Position numbers and translations under genes: made by a program. Below the pieces are notes generated by a model, which was not told the origin of the DNA, did not search any database, and worked only from the letters and a program-made list of their open reading frames with translations. A stretch of DNA of 63,152 nucleotides from Bacteroidota bacterium (GTDB taxonomy: Bacteria > Bacteroidota > Bacteroidia > UKL13-3): assembly GCA_013298895.1 (NCBI GenBank), contig JAAFJM010000019.1:1-63152 (forward strand). Direction: 5' to 3'. Shown in pieces: positions 9,286-18,683 of this stretch (positions within the stretch are counted from its first letter, which is position 1; each line of letters begins with the position of its first letter).

Positions 9286-9302
9286 ATTATTTAATTGATA
9301 TT

Positions 9303-10439
9303 TTACTTACTTAGAATATTTTTTACTGTTTTAACTACTAATTGATGTTCAGCTTTAGTTAAATTACTGCCAGATGGTAAGCATAACCCTTGTTCAAAAA
9401 GTTTTTCTGATACATTATTTCCGTAATATGGATATTGTTTAAAAATGGGTTGCATATGCATAGGTTTCCACAACGGACGACTTTCGATATTTTCTTTTTC
9501 AAGTGCTATTCTAATATCTTCTCTTGTAATACCATTTGTATGTAATGGGTTAACTAGTATTGTGCTTAACCAACGGTTACTGTAGTAGCCTGCAGGTTCA
9601 GATATAAAAGTAATTCCACTTATTCCGCTTAAATGTTGATTATACAATTCAAAATTCATGCGTCTTTGGTTTACCCTGTCTTGCAAAACAGTCATTTGTC
9701 CTCTTCCAATTGCTGCGCAAACATTACTCATTCGATAATTATAGCCTATTTGAGAGTGTTGGTAATGAGGTGCTGAATCTCGAGCTTGTGTAGCTAAAAA
9801 ACGAGCCTTATTTATATATTCTTCATTATTCGAAATTAAGGCTCCACCACCACTAGTGGTAATAATTTTGTTTCCATTAAATGATAACACACCTAAATTG
9901 CCAAAAGTACCACATGCTTTCTCGTTTATTTTTGAGCCTAATCCTTCTGCAGCATCTTCTATAATTGGAATTCCAAATTCATTAGCAATGGCTAATATTT
10001 CGTTCATTTTAGCGGGCATACCATATAAATGAACAGGTATAATGGCTTTTGGCTTTTTACCTTTACTTATTCTATCCTCAATTGCTTTTCTTAATTGAAT
10101 TGGACACATATTCCAAGTTTCTTCTTCCGAATCAACAAAAATAGGTGTTGCACCTTGATAAACTATTGGATTTGCAGATGCTGAAAAGGTAAAGCTTTGA
10201 CAAATTACCTCATCGCCTGCTTTTACATCTAATAAAATTAATGCTAAATGAATAGCTGCTGTACCTGCACTTAACGCTGCTGCATTTTCTGATTGAGTAA
10301 AGTTACATAAATCTTTTTCAAAACCATCAACATGGGGGCCTAAAGGCGCAATCCAATTGGTATCAAAAGCATCTTTTACATACTCAAACTCTTTTCCACA
10401 CATATGTGGTGATGAAAGCCAAATTTTCGGTTTTGTCAT
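9303..10439 (-). CDS. DegT family aminotransferase, PglE type
   Basis: The 378-residue PLP enzyme starts with KIWLSSPHMCGKEFEYV, typical of the PglE/PerA-like branch that aminates C4 of 4-keto-6-deoxy-HexNAc nucleotides. Key points are SAGTAAIHLAL (57-67), IIEDAAEGLGS (159-169) and the PLP lysine K191 in LSFNGNKIITT. A PglD-like acyltransferase lies next upstream across a 481-bp gap. No dedicated PglF dehydratase is present, so the 4-keto substrate may come from the LegB-like enzyme at 43275 or from outside the window. The likely product is UDP-2-acetamido-4-amino-2,4,6-trideoxyglucose. Confidence 0.83.
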   Translation of the reverse strand: MTKPKIWLSSPHMCGKEFEYVKDAFDTNWIAPLGPHVDGFEKDLCNFTQSENAAALSAGTAAIHLALILLDVKAGDEVICQSFTFSASANPIVYQGATPIFVDSEEETWNMCPIQLRKAIEDRISKGKKPKAIIPVHLYGMPAKMNEILAIANEFGIPIIEDAAEGLGSKINEKACGTFGNLGVLSFNGNKIITTSGGGALISNNEEYINKARFLATQARDSAPHYQHSQIGYNYRMSNVCAAIGRGQMTVLQDRVNQRRMNFELYNQHLSGISGITFISEPAGYYSNRWLSTILVNPLHTNGITREDIRIALEKENIESRPLWKPMHMQPIFKQYPYYGNNVSEKLFEQGLCLPSGSNLTKAEHQLVVKTVKNILSK

Positions 10440-10920
10440 TTAGATTTTTTAATTTTAACGTACAATATTAATAACAATTGGTCATATTACAAATATGCTA
10501 AAGTTAACTTGTTAAGTAAAATGAGTATTTGTGTAGTTAATTTACTTAGTATTTAATTTTTTGATTTTATGTATTCAAACAATTTATTCTTAAGAATATC
10601 CAATAAGAAATAACTGCATAATACATGAGGGGAATTTTATTGGGAAAATAGCGAAAAAAAAGCAAGAGTCTATTAAAAATAAAATAGCTCAAAAGTTAGC
10701 TTTGTGCTAAAATGTTGGTAGTATTAAATTAAAAAAGGTGAAACGATTTTTACCAACAATGAAATGATATTTTGTGAAATAGTTTCTAGTACATAATGTG
10801 TAGTCAATGATGCGCAAATGGGTAATTGAAATGATTTTACCTACACATTACTAATCAACAAATATTCAATTTATAAGGAAACAGGATTTTTTTTAAATTA
10901 ATTGTTAGAACGTAAAATAA
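10440..10920. other. 481-bp non-coding gap with inverted repeats
   Basis: No gene is supported here on either strand. The stretch separates the acyl module from the PglE-like gene. It contains two inverted repeats: TGTTGGTA at 10713-10720 with TACCAACA at 10751-10758, and a 10-bp pair at 10794-10803 and 10841-10850. The second encloses a smaller GGTAA/TTACC pair. A TAGCTTTG sequence at 10697-10704 fits the Bacteroidota -7 box on the plus strand. Promoters for the PglE-like gene probably lie here, but none is clear on the minus strand. Confidence 0.5.
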
Positions 10921-11517
10921 TTATACAATTCTACCTGGAACACCAATAACGGTGCTATTATCAGGAATGTTTTTGGTAACCACTGCCCCAGCACCAATTT
11001 TACACCATTTTCCAATTGTTAAATTAGGTAAAATCACTGCTCCAGAACCAATCAATGTTCCTTCACCAATTTTTACATTACCCGAAATATGCACTCCAAA
11101 CATGATAGAAACGAAATTTTCTATTATTGCATCATGACCAATTGTACTATTAATGTTTATGATTACATGGTCACCAATATTAATATCAACTGTTAGCACA
11201 ACTCCTTTACAAATAATATTTCCATTACCAATCTTGTTGCTATAATGTATTTTTAAGTTTGGGTGAATAATATTTACAAACTCAAATTTATTATTTTGTT
11301 TAATTTGTTTTCTGATTTTTGTGTCAGCTACAGCAATAATAACATTGCTGTTGGGTTCAATAATTTTATATAAAGGTAAATTTTTAAATTTGTTATCAAG
11401 TTTAAAATCATCAACAAACCCTAATACATTGATTTCATTGGCTAACATTTCTTCAATAAGCCAGAGAGTTTCTTTGCCCATTCCTCCTGCACCATATATC
11501 CAAACTGATTTTTGCAT
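10921..11517 (-). CDS. PglD/NeuD-like acyltransferase (first of three)
   Basis: The 198-residue protein has the PglD architecture: an N-terminal Rossmann-like nucleotide-sugar site ([17 protein letters not shown]), then a left-handed beta-helix from about residue 85 with the catalytic histidine in [10 protein letters not shown]. Family members transfer an acyl group, usually acetyl, to the 4-amino group of a UDP-trideoxy-hexose. It is the last gene of the acyl-building module, 5 bp after the preceding gene. Here the donor could be the unusual acyl-ACP made by that module rather than acetyl-CoA. That is inference; the fold itself is clear. Confidence 0.85.
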   Translation of the reverse strand: MQKSVWIYGAGGMGKETLWLIEEMLANEINVLGFVDDFKLDNKFKNLPLYKIIEPNSNVIIAVADTKIRKQIKQNNKFEFVNIIHPNLKIHYSNKIGNGNIICKGVVLTVDINIGDHVIININSTIGHDAIIENFVSIMFGVHISGNVKIGEGTLIGSGAVILPNLTIGKWCKIGAGAVVTKNIPDNSTVIGVPGRIV

Positions 11518-11522
11518 GTTAT

Positions 11523-11975
11523 TTATTTGAGAAATTCGTTTATATCTTCAAGTGTAATAATAATGGAATTATACTGAAACTTCAGGAATTTAATATTTTT
11601 AATATTTTTCAACATTTGCGAAAATTTTTTAATTATAAAGCAGAATTTGGAAAAATTATTTTGTTCACAAAATGATAAATGAACAACTTTAATATTAGTC
11701 AATTCTTTTACATAAATTAAAACACCGATTAACTTACTTTCTTTTTCTTTATCTAAAATAAATAATGTTTGTTGGTTTATATTTTGAGTACTTAACCGGA
11801 TTGTGATTAATTCGTTTTCAGATATAATAATTGGTTTACCATAAATCTCAATTGCATTTAAAATTTTTGTTTGATATCTGCTTTGATTAGAATTAAAAAA
11901 AAAGAGTTCTTGCAATTCTTCTCTCGCAGTCTCACTTATGTATGGTGAAAAAATATAATCGTATTCAAGAAGCAT
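11523..11975 (-). CDS. Uncharacterised protein of the acyl module
   Basis: I do not recognise this 150-residue protein. It is rich in Ile, Lys, Asn and Phe, has no signal peptide or membrane helix, and its centre ([21 protein letters not shown]) followed by a hydrophobic strand recalls the beta4-beta5 region of GNAT folds, though no acetyl-CoA loop is visible. Its start overlaps the stop of the MBL-fold gene in a TAATG arrangement, so the two are translationally coupled. It could be a degenerate GNAT or an accessory factor for the acyl transfer. Confidence 0.6.
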   Translation of the reverse strand: MLLEYDYIFSPYISETAREELQELFFFNSNQSRYQTKILNAIEIYGKPIIISENELITIRLSTQNINQQTLFILDKEKESKLIGVLIYVKELTNIKVVHLSFCEQNNFSKFCFIIKKFSQMLKNIKNIKFLKFQYNSIIITLEDINEFLK

Positions 11976-12580
11976 TATTCCATTTTATTACCATATTTTT
12001 GAATTGCAAAATGTCCAGGACAAATAATTGTTTGAGGGGTAATTTTTGATTTTATTTTTTCTAAACTTAATTTACTCGCTTCTTTATTTCCTCCTTTTAA
12101 TTTAGTTACTACATCATTATTTGGAATATAAGAATCGCCAGTAAAAAGGTAATCACCCACTTTAAAAGATAAACATCCTGAATTATGTCCAGGGGTTTCA
12201 ATAACTTCTAAACAAATATTTGGAAATAGGTTTAGTTTATCATTTTCTTTTAAAAAGGAATATTTATCTCCTTCAAAAATTATAGGCGTTTCGTGATAAA
12301 AAGATAAATTCATTTTAGCAGAATAAAGACCTTCAATGGTATGAGGGGATGCATAAATTTGGCAATTGGGAAATTTATTAACCAATTTATTTATTCCATA
12401 AATATGGTCATAGTGATAGTGAGTTAAGAAAACACCATTAATTCTTTTATTATCAGCAATTTGTTCCATAACCCCTTCAAAATTACCTATATCCACTAAC
12501 CATACATAATCTTCAATTGGGTTAGAGATTATGTATGTATTAGAGGTAAATGAAGGGTGAACAATTTGTTGAACAATCAT
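11975..12580 (-). CDS. MBL-fold metallohydrolase
   Basis: The 201-residue protein is a metallo-beta-lactamase-fold hydrolase of glyoxalase II-like size. Metal ligands are visible in THYHYDH (His54, His56, Asp58, His59), TPGHNSG, LFTGDSY and a final PGH. It has no signal peptide, so it acts in the cytoplasm. It lies 6 bp after an acyl carrier protein gene and next to two reductases and a ketosynthase. A plausible job is hydrolysis of an acyl thioester, as editing thioesterase or product release. A glyoxalase-type role is the alternative. Confidence 0.82.
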   Translation of the reverse strand: MIVQQIVHPSFTSNTYIISNPIEDYVWLVDIGNFEGVMEQIADNKRINGVFLTHYHYDHIYGINKLVNKFPNCQIYASPHTIEGLYSAKMNLSFYHETPIIFEGDKYSFLKENDKLNLFPNICLEVIETPGHNSGCLSFKVGDYLFTGDSYIPNNDVVTKLKGGNKEASKLSLEKIKSKITPQTIICPGHFAIQKYGNKME

Positions 12581-12586
12581 TTTGTA

Positions 12587-12805
12587 TTAGCCCATAAAGT
12601 CTAGAATATCTTTCACGGTTACAAAATTTCTTATTTGCTCACCAGTCAGTTTCTTATTAAACTCTTCATCACAAACTACAATTAAAGTTAATTTAGCCAT
12701 TGAATCGTATTCAGCAACTTCTGATAATTGTGTGTTTTCTGTTAATGTTCCGCCATCAATTTCTAATGAGTCTTCGATTAGCGCAATTTTTTCTTGATTT
12801 GTCAT
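12587..12805 (-). CDS. Acyl carrier protein (second of two)
   Basis: This 72-residue protein has the size, charge and helical pattern of an acyl carrier protein. The phosphopantetheine serine is Ser35 in AEYDSMAKL, and the acidic region following helix II continues with VVCDEEFNKKLT. It would carry thioester intermediates for the ketosynthase, reductases and ligase of the same cluster. The motif is DSM rather than the DSL of housekeeping AcpP, fitting a specialised carrier. Phosphopantetheinyl transferase is not encoded in the window. Confidence 0.85.
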   Translation of the reverse strand: MTNQEKIALIEDSLEIDGGTLTENTQLSEVAEYDSMAKLTLIVVCDEEFNKKLTGEQIRNFVTVKDILDFMG

Positions 12806-12832
12806 AATATTTATTTTTAACTTGTTATAATT

Positions 12833-13585
12833 TTAAGATGATAAATACCCACCATCTACAGGGAGTGAAATTCCTGTAATAAATTTAGATGCAGGGCTAA
12901 GTAGAAAAGCAATTGCATTAGCTACATCAACTGCTTCACCTAGTCCCAAATATTGTCTATTTAATACATTATCAACTCCTCCATTCATATTTAATAAATT
13001 TGCATATTCGGGTGTATTAATTTGAGCTGGAACAACAGTGTTTAATCTAATGTTTTTTGGAGCCAACTCTTTGGATAGGCACCTAACAGCTGATTCAACC
13101 GCAGCTTTTGATGCAGCATAGGCAGTAACGCTAACACCACCAGCTTGTGCAGCAATTGAAGATACACCTACTATACTTAAACCACTATTAAAATTTCCTT
13201 TTTTTGTAATACATCTTACAATTTCAATAAATGAACCAAAGTTAATATCCATAAGATTTCTTATTTCTTTAGGTGTTAATAAAGAAATAGGTCTTCTTGA
13301 TCGAACGCCAACACAGTTTACAAATCCATCAATTTTACCACCTATGTTTATTATTTCCTTTATTTTACTTTCAATATTTTCAAGGTTGGCTAGGTTGTAA
13401 CAAAAATAATGATGACCTCCACCACTTAATAATTCCATTGTGTTTATCAATTTTTCTTCATTAGTAGCTAATAATATTAACTTAGCACCTAGGTTACTTA
13501 ACAAAATGGCAGTTGCTTGCCCAATTCCTGCGGAAGCACCAGTAATTAATATTACTTTGTCTTCAAAAGATATTAAATGTTTCAT
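12833..13585 (-). CDS. SDR family reductase, FabG-like
   Basis: The 250-residue short-chain dehydrogenase has the cofactor motif TGASAGIG (15-22), a VSS serine pair near residue 142 and the catalytic pair Tyr156 and Lys160 in YAASKAAV. The C terminus ends ISLPVDGGYLSS as in FabG-type enzymes. In this setting it most likely reduces a beta-ketoacyl-ACP to the 3-hydroxyacyl form. It abuts the second SDR gene with no gap. Two reductases suggest two different reduction steps or stereochemistries. Confidence 0.87.
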   Translation of the reverse strand: MKHLISFEDKVILITGASAGIGQATAILLSNLGAKLILLATNEEKLINTMELLSGGGHHYFCYNLANLENIESKIKEIINIGGKIDGFVNCVGVRSRRPISLLTPKEIRNLMDINFGSFIEIVRCITKKGNFNSGLSIVGVSSIAAQAGGVSVTAYAASKAAVESAVRCLSKELAPKNIRLNTVVPAQINTPEYANLLNMNGGVDNVLNRQYLGLGEAVDVANAIAFLLSPASKFITGISLPVDGGYLSS

Positions 13586-14341
13586 TTATAAAGAATATCC
13601 TCCATCATGAAGTATTGCAGTTCCTGTTATAGTTTTTGTTAAATCACTCAATAAAAAACAAACAGTATTTGCAATTTCATTAGGTTCAATAACTCCGAGT
13701 ATTTGTTTCGCAAAATCTTCATTCTTACTTAACTCCATATTATCTTGAATGAAGTCAAGTTTCATGTCTGATGTTACCCAACCTTTAAGAATTGAATTAA
13801 CACGTATTTTTTTATCACTTAATTCTGAAGCCATACCCCTAACGGAAGCGTCTAAAGCTGCTTTTGAGGCCGAATAAGCTATTTTTGATTTAAGACCTTT
13901 AATGCTACTTACAGATGAAATGGCAACAATACTACCTCCATTGTTAAAACAACCTTTTTTTGTTATACACCTAGCAATCTCCACAAAGGAATACAAATTG
14001 TCGTTCATCATGTCGTGAATGAATGAATTTTTTGTTAATTGGAGTGGGCGAACCCCTCCTTTGCCTCCGCAAAATACTAATCCATCAAATGGTCCATATA
14101 AAGTATTTAAGTGTTTTATTCCTTTCTCAATCTCTTGATTATTATATATATTAAAACAGTTAAAGGCCAATTTATTTAAATTGTATTTATTGGCTATATT
14201 AACTAATTTTTCCTCAACATGATCAAGCATTACAACAAAAGCACTAAGTCCTAGTAATTGATTTACAATAGCTTCACCTGTTTCTGAAGATGCACCAACG
14301 ACTAAAATTTTTTTGTTGGTTAAATCCATTGTGTTAATCAT
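13586..14341 (-). CDS. SDR family oxidoreductase (second)
   Basis: The 251-residue SDR has a variant glycine motif, GASSETG (16-22), where the usual form is GxxxGxG with glycine two residues before the last; here that place is Glu-Thr. The active site is otherwise intact: Ser142-Ser143 and Tyr156/Lys160 in YSASKAAL. It is a divergent paralogue of the adjacent SDR, sharing the phrase EIARCITKKG against EIVRCITKKG in its neighbour, consistent with duplication. Likely role is reduction of another ketoacyl intermediate. An ATG at codon 5 is an alternative start. Confidence 0.85.
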   Translation of the reverse strand: MINTMDLTNKKILVVGASSETGEAIVNQLLGLSAFVVMLDHVEEKLVNIANKYNLNKLAFNCFNIYNNQEIEKGIKHLNTLYGPFDGLVFCGGKGGVRPLQLTKNSFIHDMMNDNLYSFVEIARCITKKGCFNNGGSIVAISSVSSIKGLKSKIAYSASKAALDASVRGMASELSDKKIRVNSILKGWVTSDMKLDFIQDNMELSKNEDFAKQILGVIEPNEIANTVCFLLSDLTKTITGTAILHDGGYSL

Positions 14342-14346
14342 AAGGT

Positions 14347-14577
14347 TTAATTACTATTTTTTAGTTTTAGTACTAAGTTCATAATTGATTCTGCTGAATT
14401 GAAGTTTTCTGGTTTCAGCTCAGTTACTCTTATTGCTATGTTATATTCATCGTTTAACTCCGAAATTATACTCACAATATCAAATGAGTCTAATAAACCA
14501 TCATCAATTAATTTTTTTTCGTTTTCAAAATTTACGTCAGGTCTAATACCTTCTAATATTTCTAATAATTTTTCCAT
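14347..14577 (-). CDS. Acyl carrier protein (first of two)
   Basis: The 76-residue protein is an acyl carrier protein with the phosphopantetheine serine Ser31 in LLDSFDIVSI, and an acidic helix II and III pattern typical of carriers paired with DltA-like or NRPS-like ligases. It is the second carrier in the module, 5 bp upstream of the SDR genes, and it clearly differs in sequence from the carrier at 12587. One may serve the ligase and the other the ketosynthase. Function as a carrier is secure; its acyl load is not. Confidence 0.85.
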   Translation of the reverse strand: MEKLLEILEGIRPDVNFENEKKLIDDGLLDSFDIVSIISELNDEYNIAIRVTELKPENFNSAESIMNLVLKLKNSN

Positions 14578-14581
14578 TTTT

Positions 14582-15388
14582 TTAAAGTTTTATAATCGAA
14601 GTAGTCGATTTATTTGTATAAACAAACCCAAACTTACTGTATAGTGATTGAGCCGCAATATTATCGTCAATCACCCAAAGTTGGTATCTTGAATTGTCAT
14701 TTAATTTATTGTCTTCAATATATTTACTTACTAAAAGATTCGCAATTCCATTTCCTCTGTAATTTAAGTCAATTGCTATATGTCCAAGCCAAATAATATT
14801 ATTTTTCAATTCAAACTGAAGTGCACCACAAAAAGTTTGATTTATATATGCGCAAATAATGTTTTTTTTATTTATTAGTGCAATAATTTCATCTAAAGTC
14901 AATAAATCACCAGTATATTTATCAAGAGAAGTTTCGAATAAATTTTTAACATAATTTGCTTCATCAATTGTATCAGCATATTTTAGTTGAACTGAAGCGT
15001 TTTTTGTTTCAAATTGTTTTATTTTACCATATGTTAACGAAAGATTATCTCTTGTTAAATGTTGTTTAAAACCATTTTTATCCCAAAATAATATTAAATC
15101 ATTCGGTTTATTATTTGGCCCTCTGTAAACAATTTCCATTACAATAGGTTTGTTTGAAGTAATTGTAATATCTTCATCTAAGTTATTTATGAAAAAATAT
15201 AGTTGGAAAAAGCTATCTTTTTCAACCAATAAATACATATTTGATAAACCTTCATGATAAAATAGTTTACCTTCACTAATTAATTGACGATAGGTTTCAG
15301 CAAGGAAATAATTATTAGTTTGGGTATTTTTTAAAAAATATTTTTCAAAAAATAAGTCTAAAGTATCTATGCTATTAACTTTATTCAT
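14582..15388 (-). CDS. GNAT N-acyltransferase with N-terminal extension
   Basis: This 268-residue protein has an N-terminal region (about 1-130) of unknown type and a C-terminal GNAT domain. The acetyl-CoA loop is RGNGIANLL (211-219), preceded by HIAIDLNYRGNG and followed by DNIAAQSLYSKFGF, all standard GNAT features. It lies between the ligase and a carrier protein gene, so its acyl donor could be an acyl-ACP rather than acetyl-CoA. It is a candidate for placing the unusual acyl group on an amino sugar or amino acid. Confidence 0.82.
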   Translation of the reverse strand: MNKVNSIDTLDLFFEKYFLKNTQTNNYFLAETYRQLISEGKLFYHEGLSNMYLLVEKDSFFQLYFFINNLDEDITITSNKPIVMEIVYRGPNNKPNDLILFWDKNGFKQHLTRDNLSLTYGKIKQFETKNASVQLKYADTIDEANYVKNLFETSLDKYTGDLLTLDEIIALINKKNIICAYINQTFCGALQFELKNNIIWLGHIAIDLNYRGNGIANLLVSKYIEDNKLNDNSRYQLWVIDDNIAAQSLYSKFGFVYTNKSTTSIIKL

Positions 15389-15396
15389 TTAACTTT

Positions 15397-16926
15397 TTAA
15401 TTAATTTCTCCATTTTTATATTGATTTTTCAATAATGTTCTATCAATTTTACCATTTAAGTTATAAGGTAGTTCTTCCATTTTAATAATGGTATTGGGGT
15501 ACATATATTTCGGGATTCTATCCTTTATTTGGTTAATAATATATTTATTATCGGCTTCTTTACCTTGGAAAATAGTAATTATTTTTTGTTTCTCATGATC
15601 ATAAAAACAAAATGAGGCGTCAATTTTTTCCAATGAATTAATTAAAATTTCTATTTCACCTAATTCTACTCTTTGACCCATGTGTTTTACTTGATTATCC
15701 TTTCTTGATAAAAACATGACTTCTCCTTTATCATTGTACCTAGCTAAGTCACCTGTTCTGTAAATTGCTTCTGGATAATGTGGGTTAAGTGGATTTTGAC
15801 AAAATGCCTCATTAGTTTTTTCAGGATTATTATAATATCCAAGTGCCAAACAACACCCTCTAACACATATTTCACCTATTTCATCACCTTTAACAGGAAT
15901 ATTTTCATTGTTTAATAAAATAATTTCAGTGTTTTTAAAAGAAATACCTATTGGTAATACCTCGTCATCAGCAAAAGGTTTTTCAATTTTATAATAAGTA
16001 CATACTGAAGTTATTTCTGTGGGGCCATATAAATTCACGAATACCGTATTTGGTAATACCTTTCTCCAATAGTTAAGTACTTTGTTGTGCATTACCTCCC
16101 CTGAAAACATCACTTTGTTTAGATAGGTTGGTTTTATTGAATCAAAAGCATTTGAATTAGCAACAAGTGCTATTGCCGCGGCAGACCACAGTATAGAATT
16201 TATCTTATGATTATTTAAAAATTCAACTAAACTTGCTTGAAACAAAAATGCAGATTTAGGAATCAAATACATAGTTGCACCACATTTAAGTGTGCAGTAA
16301 ATATCTTTAATTGAAGCATCAAAATAAAAAGGATTTTGATTTCCAAATATGCTGTTTTCATCGAAGTTAAAAGTGCTAACCAATACATCTGTCATATCAA
16401 TAACTGATTGATTGCAGGTAATTACTCCTTTGGGTATTCCTGTTGAACCAGAGGTAAAAGTTGCATATAAAGGATCCCTGTCAATTGCTTTTCTTTTAAC
16501 AATTAACAATTTCTCCTCATTTATACTTTCCATTATTGCATCTTCGTATATAATGGTCAGTAATTCAGGAGCAACACTATTGGCAAATGCCAAATCCGAT
16601 TTTAAAACCACTGTAGCAATTGGGTTAAGGGTTTGTAAAATCAATTCGATTCTTAATTTTGGCATTTGAATATCGATAGGAACATAAAAGTTACCACTAT
16701 ATGCCACACCCATGAAAGAAACTAAACTTTCAATATTTCTATCTACAAAAACAACAATTGGTTTCTTAGTTGAATTTTGGGTTTGGTTTAAAATTTGAGT
16801 TCCAATTTTTTTTGCATTCGTTTTTAAATGTTCATATGAAATGCTATTTTTTTCATCTGCAAAAACTATTTTATTTGGAAATTTTTTTTCCGATTCTTCT
16901 AAATATTCAAGTACGTTATAAATCAT
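15397..16926 (-). CDS. AMP-dependent acyl/amino acid ligase (DltA-like)
   Basis: The 509-residue ANL-superfamily enzyme contains the P-loop TFTSGSTGIPKG (156-167), YGPTEITS, YRTGDLARY and the C-terminal catalytic lysine in LNGKIDR near residue 491. Its compact size and overall style resemble D-alanine:carrier ligase DltA and stand-alone NRPS adenylation enzymes. It should activate a carboxylic acid (amino or short hydroxy acid) with ATP and load it onto one of the two carrier proteins here. The substrate is not readable from motifs. It follows the ketosynthase gene by 11 bp. Confidence 0.85.
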   Translation of the reverse strand: MIYNVLEYLEESEKKFPNKIVFADEKNSISYEHLKTNAKKIGTQILNQTQNSTKKPIVVFVDRNIESLVSFMGVAYSGNFYVPIDIQMPKLRIELILQTLNPIATVVLKSDLAFANSVAPELLTIIYEDAIMESINEEKLLIVKRKAIDRDPLYATFTSGSTGIPKGVITCNQSVIDMTDVLVSTFNFDENSIFGNQNPFYFDASIKDIYCTLKCGATMYLIPKSAFLFQASLVEFLNNHKINSILWSAAAIALVANSNAFDSIKPTYLNKVMFSGEVMHNKVLNYWRKVLPNTVFVNLYGPTEITSVCTYYKIEKPFADDEVLPIGISFKNTEIILLNNENIPVKGDEIGEICVRGCCLALGYYNNPEKTNEAFCQNPLNPHYPEAIYRTGDLARYNDKGEVMFLSRKDNQVKHMGQRVELGEIEILINSLEKIDASFCFYDHEKQKIITIFQGKEADNKYIINQIKDRIPKYMYPNTIIKMEELPYNLNGKIDRTLLKNQYKNGEIN

Positions 16927-16937
16927 GGTAATAAATT

Positions 16938-18032
16938 TTATAATTCTCTCATTGAGTTAATTACACCTTCTTCAAAAAAGGTATCATCCTCAATGATTGG
17001 TAATATGTCAGATGTATTGATTTTGGCAGAAAAAGCTCCCCAAGACAATCCAACACCAAAAGCACAAAATAAGGTATTCAATTCTTTTCCTTCTACTTCT
17101 CCAAAGGCATCGCATAAAGTAACAATTGGTGATGCTCCAGAAGTATTACCATATTTACTCAAGGTAAGTGGCATTTTTTCGACAGGTATTTTAAGTTTTT
17201 TAGCTATTTGTTGCAAAATATATAAGTTGGCTTGATGAAAGGCAAAACAATCATAATCATCAACTGTGGTATTAGTTAGTTGCCAAAAATCTTTCATCAA
17301 CCTCGGAATATCGGTAATTGTAAAAGTAAATACAGAAGTACCTTGCATCATTGAATTATGTAAATTTCTTTCAATTCCATCATGGCAAATTTCATTTTCA
17401 TGACTTGCCTCTAAGTTTCGATAGCCTCCAGCAGGAACTATTAAATACTTATATCCGTTTCCATCTGACCTCATTAATGAAACAATTGGAGAGGACTCTT
17501 CTGTTTTTTCGAGTAAAATAGCCACACTTGATTCTCCAATCAGCATAATTGATGCTCTATCCTTAGGATTTGTGGTTTTGCCAGCTGTGTCCCCAACTAT
17601 TAATAGTGCTTTTTTTATATTGGAACTCGACATCATAGAAGCTAATGCCTGAATACCGTATACCATGGCTGAGCAGCCTAAACTAATGTCGAATACCGCT
17701 GTATCAATTGAAAGACCTAAACGTTTATGAATAATAAATGCTGAAGCAGGTCTTCTATAATCGGGGCTATGTGTTCCAAAAACCAATGCACCAATTTCAC
17801 TTCTATCAATATTTTTGTGTTGAATTAGTTTTTCAGCAGCTGTAAATCCTAAGTCAGCTGCAGTTTGATGCTTCGATGTTCTACGAGTTTGCGTTATTCC
17901 TGTCATTAACATGAATTTATCAACTTCATCTGCTCCAAAAACATCCTTAAAGCTTTCTGTTTTTGTAATATTACTAGGCATAGCACAAGCCATTCCTGTA
18001 ATTTTTATATTGTTAAAATTAAATATTGGCAT
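16938..18032 (-). CDS. Ketoacyl-ACP synthase III
   Basis: The 364-residue thiolase-fold enzyme shows a full KAS III triad: Cys120 in SLGCSAMVY, His266 in FAFHQANLY and Asn296 in YGNTSGASP. It is longer than housekeeping FabH (about 320 residues) and belongs to the FabH-like group found inside polysaccharide loci. It would condense an acyl primer with malonyl-ACP in the cytoplasm. Neighbours supply carriers and two ketoreductases, so a 3-hydroxy or 3,5-dihydroxy short-chain acyl product is plausible. It is 2 bp downstream of the acyltransferase gene. Confidence 0.88.
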   Translation of the reverse strand: MPIFNFNNIKITGMACAMPSNITKTESFKDVFGADEVDKFMLMTGITQTRRTSKHQTAADLGFTAAEKLIQHKNIDRSEIGALVFGTHSPDYRRPASAFIIHKRLGLSIDTAVFDISLGCSAMVYGIQALASMMSSSNIKKALLIVGDTAGKTTNPKDRASIMLIGESSVAILLEKTEESSPIVSLMRSDGNGYKYLIVPAGGYRNLEASHENEICHDGIERNLHNSMMQGTSVFTFTITDIPRLMKDFWQLTNTTVDDYDCFAFHQANLYILQQIAKKLKIPVEKMPLTLSKYGNTSGASPIVTLCDAFGEVEGKELNTLFCAFGVGLSWGAFSAKINTSDILPIIEDDTFFEEGVINSMREL

Positions 18033-18034
18033 AA

Positions 18035-18682
18035 CTATATATCGTATTTTTTAGCTGGATTTCCAGCATATAACATTCCATCTTTGGTGTTTCTCATTAC
18101 ATAACAACCAGCGCTAAAACGGGTATTATTCCCAATTTTGATGTTTTGTAAAATGACTGAACCAATTCCAAAAAGATTCAATTCACCAATTGAGGTTCCG
18201 CCCGAGATGCGGGACAAGGGCATAAATACATTAAATGAACCTACTTTTACATCATGGGCTAAAGCTGAAATACTATTGAATTGATTAAAATCGCCTAATT
18301 CAACATCACATGAAAAGGAACAAGCTCGAACTATTACATTTCCTTTGCCCATTTTCAACGTACTTTTATCAGCAAAGAACACTTCTGGGTGAATGATGTT
18401 AGGAAAATTTACTTTGGGATTTTGAATTTTATTAACCAAAAAACTCAATATTCTTGGCACGCCAATAGCAAAAACAATTGAAATTTTATTCTTCCAATCA
18501 TTTAATTCAACCATTCCACCTAATACTTTACCATATTTTGAAATTTCTGTTTCCTTCTTAATTCCATCATCAAAAAAACCAATTAAATTCCATGTAGGAC
18601 TAATATCATTGATTTTATTAATTAAACAAGCAACTTCTTTTCCAAAGCCTCCTGCTCCATAAATTGCTATATCTTGAATCAT
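18035..18682 (-). CDS. PglD/NeuD-like acyltransferase (second of three)
   Basis: The 215-residue protein has the PglD pattern: IAIYGAGGFGKEVACLI at the N terminus for nucleotide-sugar binding, then hexapeptide repeats with the catalytic-type histidine in ALAHDVKVG. It ends with YAGNPAKKY, a common close of this family. It differs from the copies at 10921 and 41476, so three separate sugar acylations are possible. It lies 1 bp from the PIG-L deacetylase gene, suggesting deacetylation of a sugar followed by re-acylation with a different group. Confidence 0.85.
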   Translation of the reverse strand: MIQDIAIYGAGGFGKEVACLINKINDISPTWNLIGFFDDGIKKETEISKYGKVLGGMVELNDWKNKISIVFAIGVPRILSFLVNKIQNPKVNFPNIIHPEVFFADKSTLKMGKGNVIVRACSFSCDVELGDFNQFNSISALAHDVKVGSFNVFMPLSRISGGTSIGELNLFGIGSVILQNIKIGNNTRFSAGCYVMRNTKDGMLYAGNPAKKYDI

Positions 18683-18683
18683 A

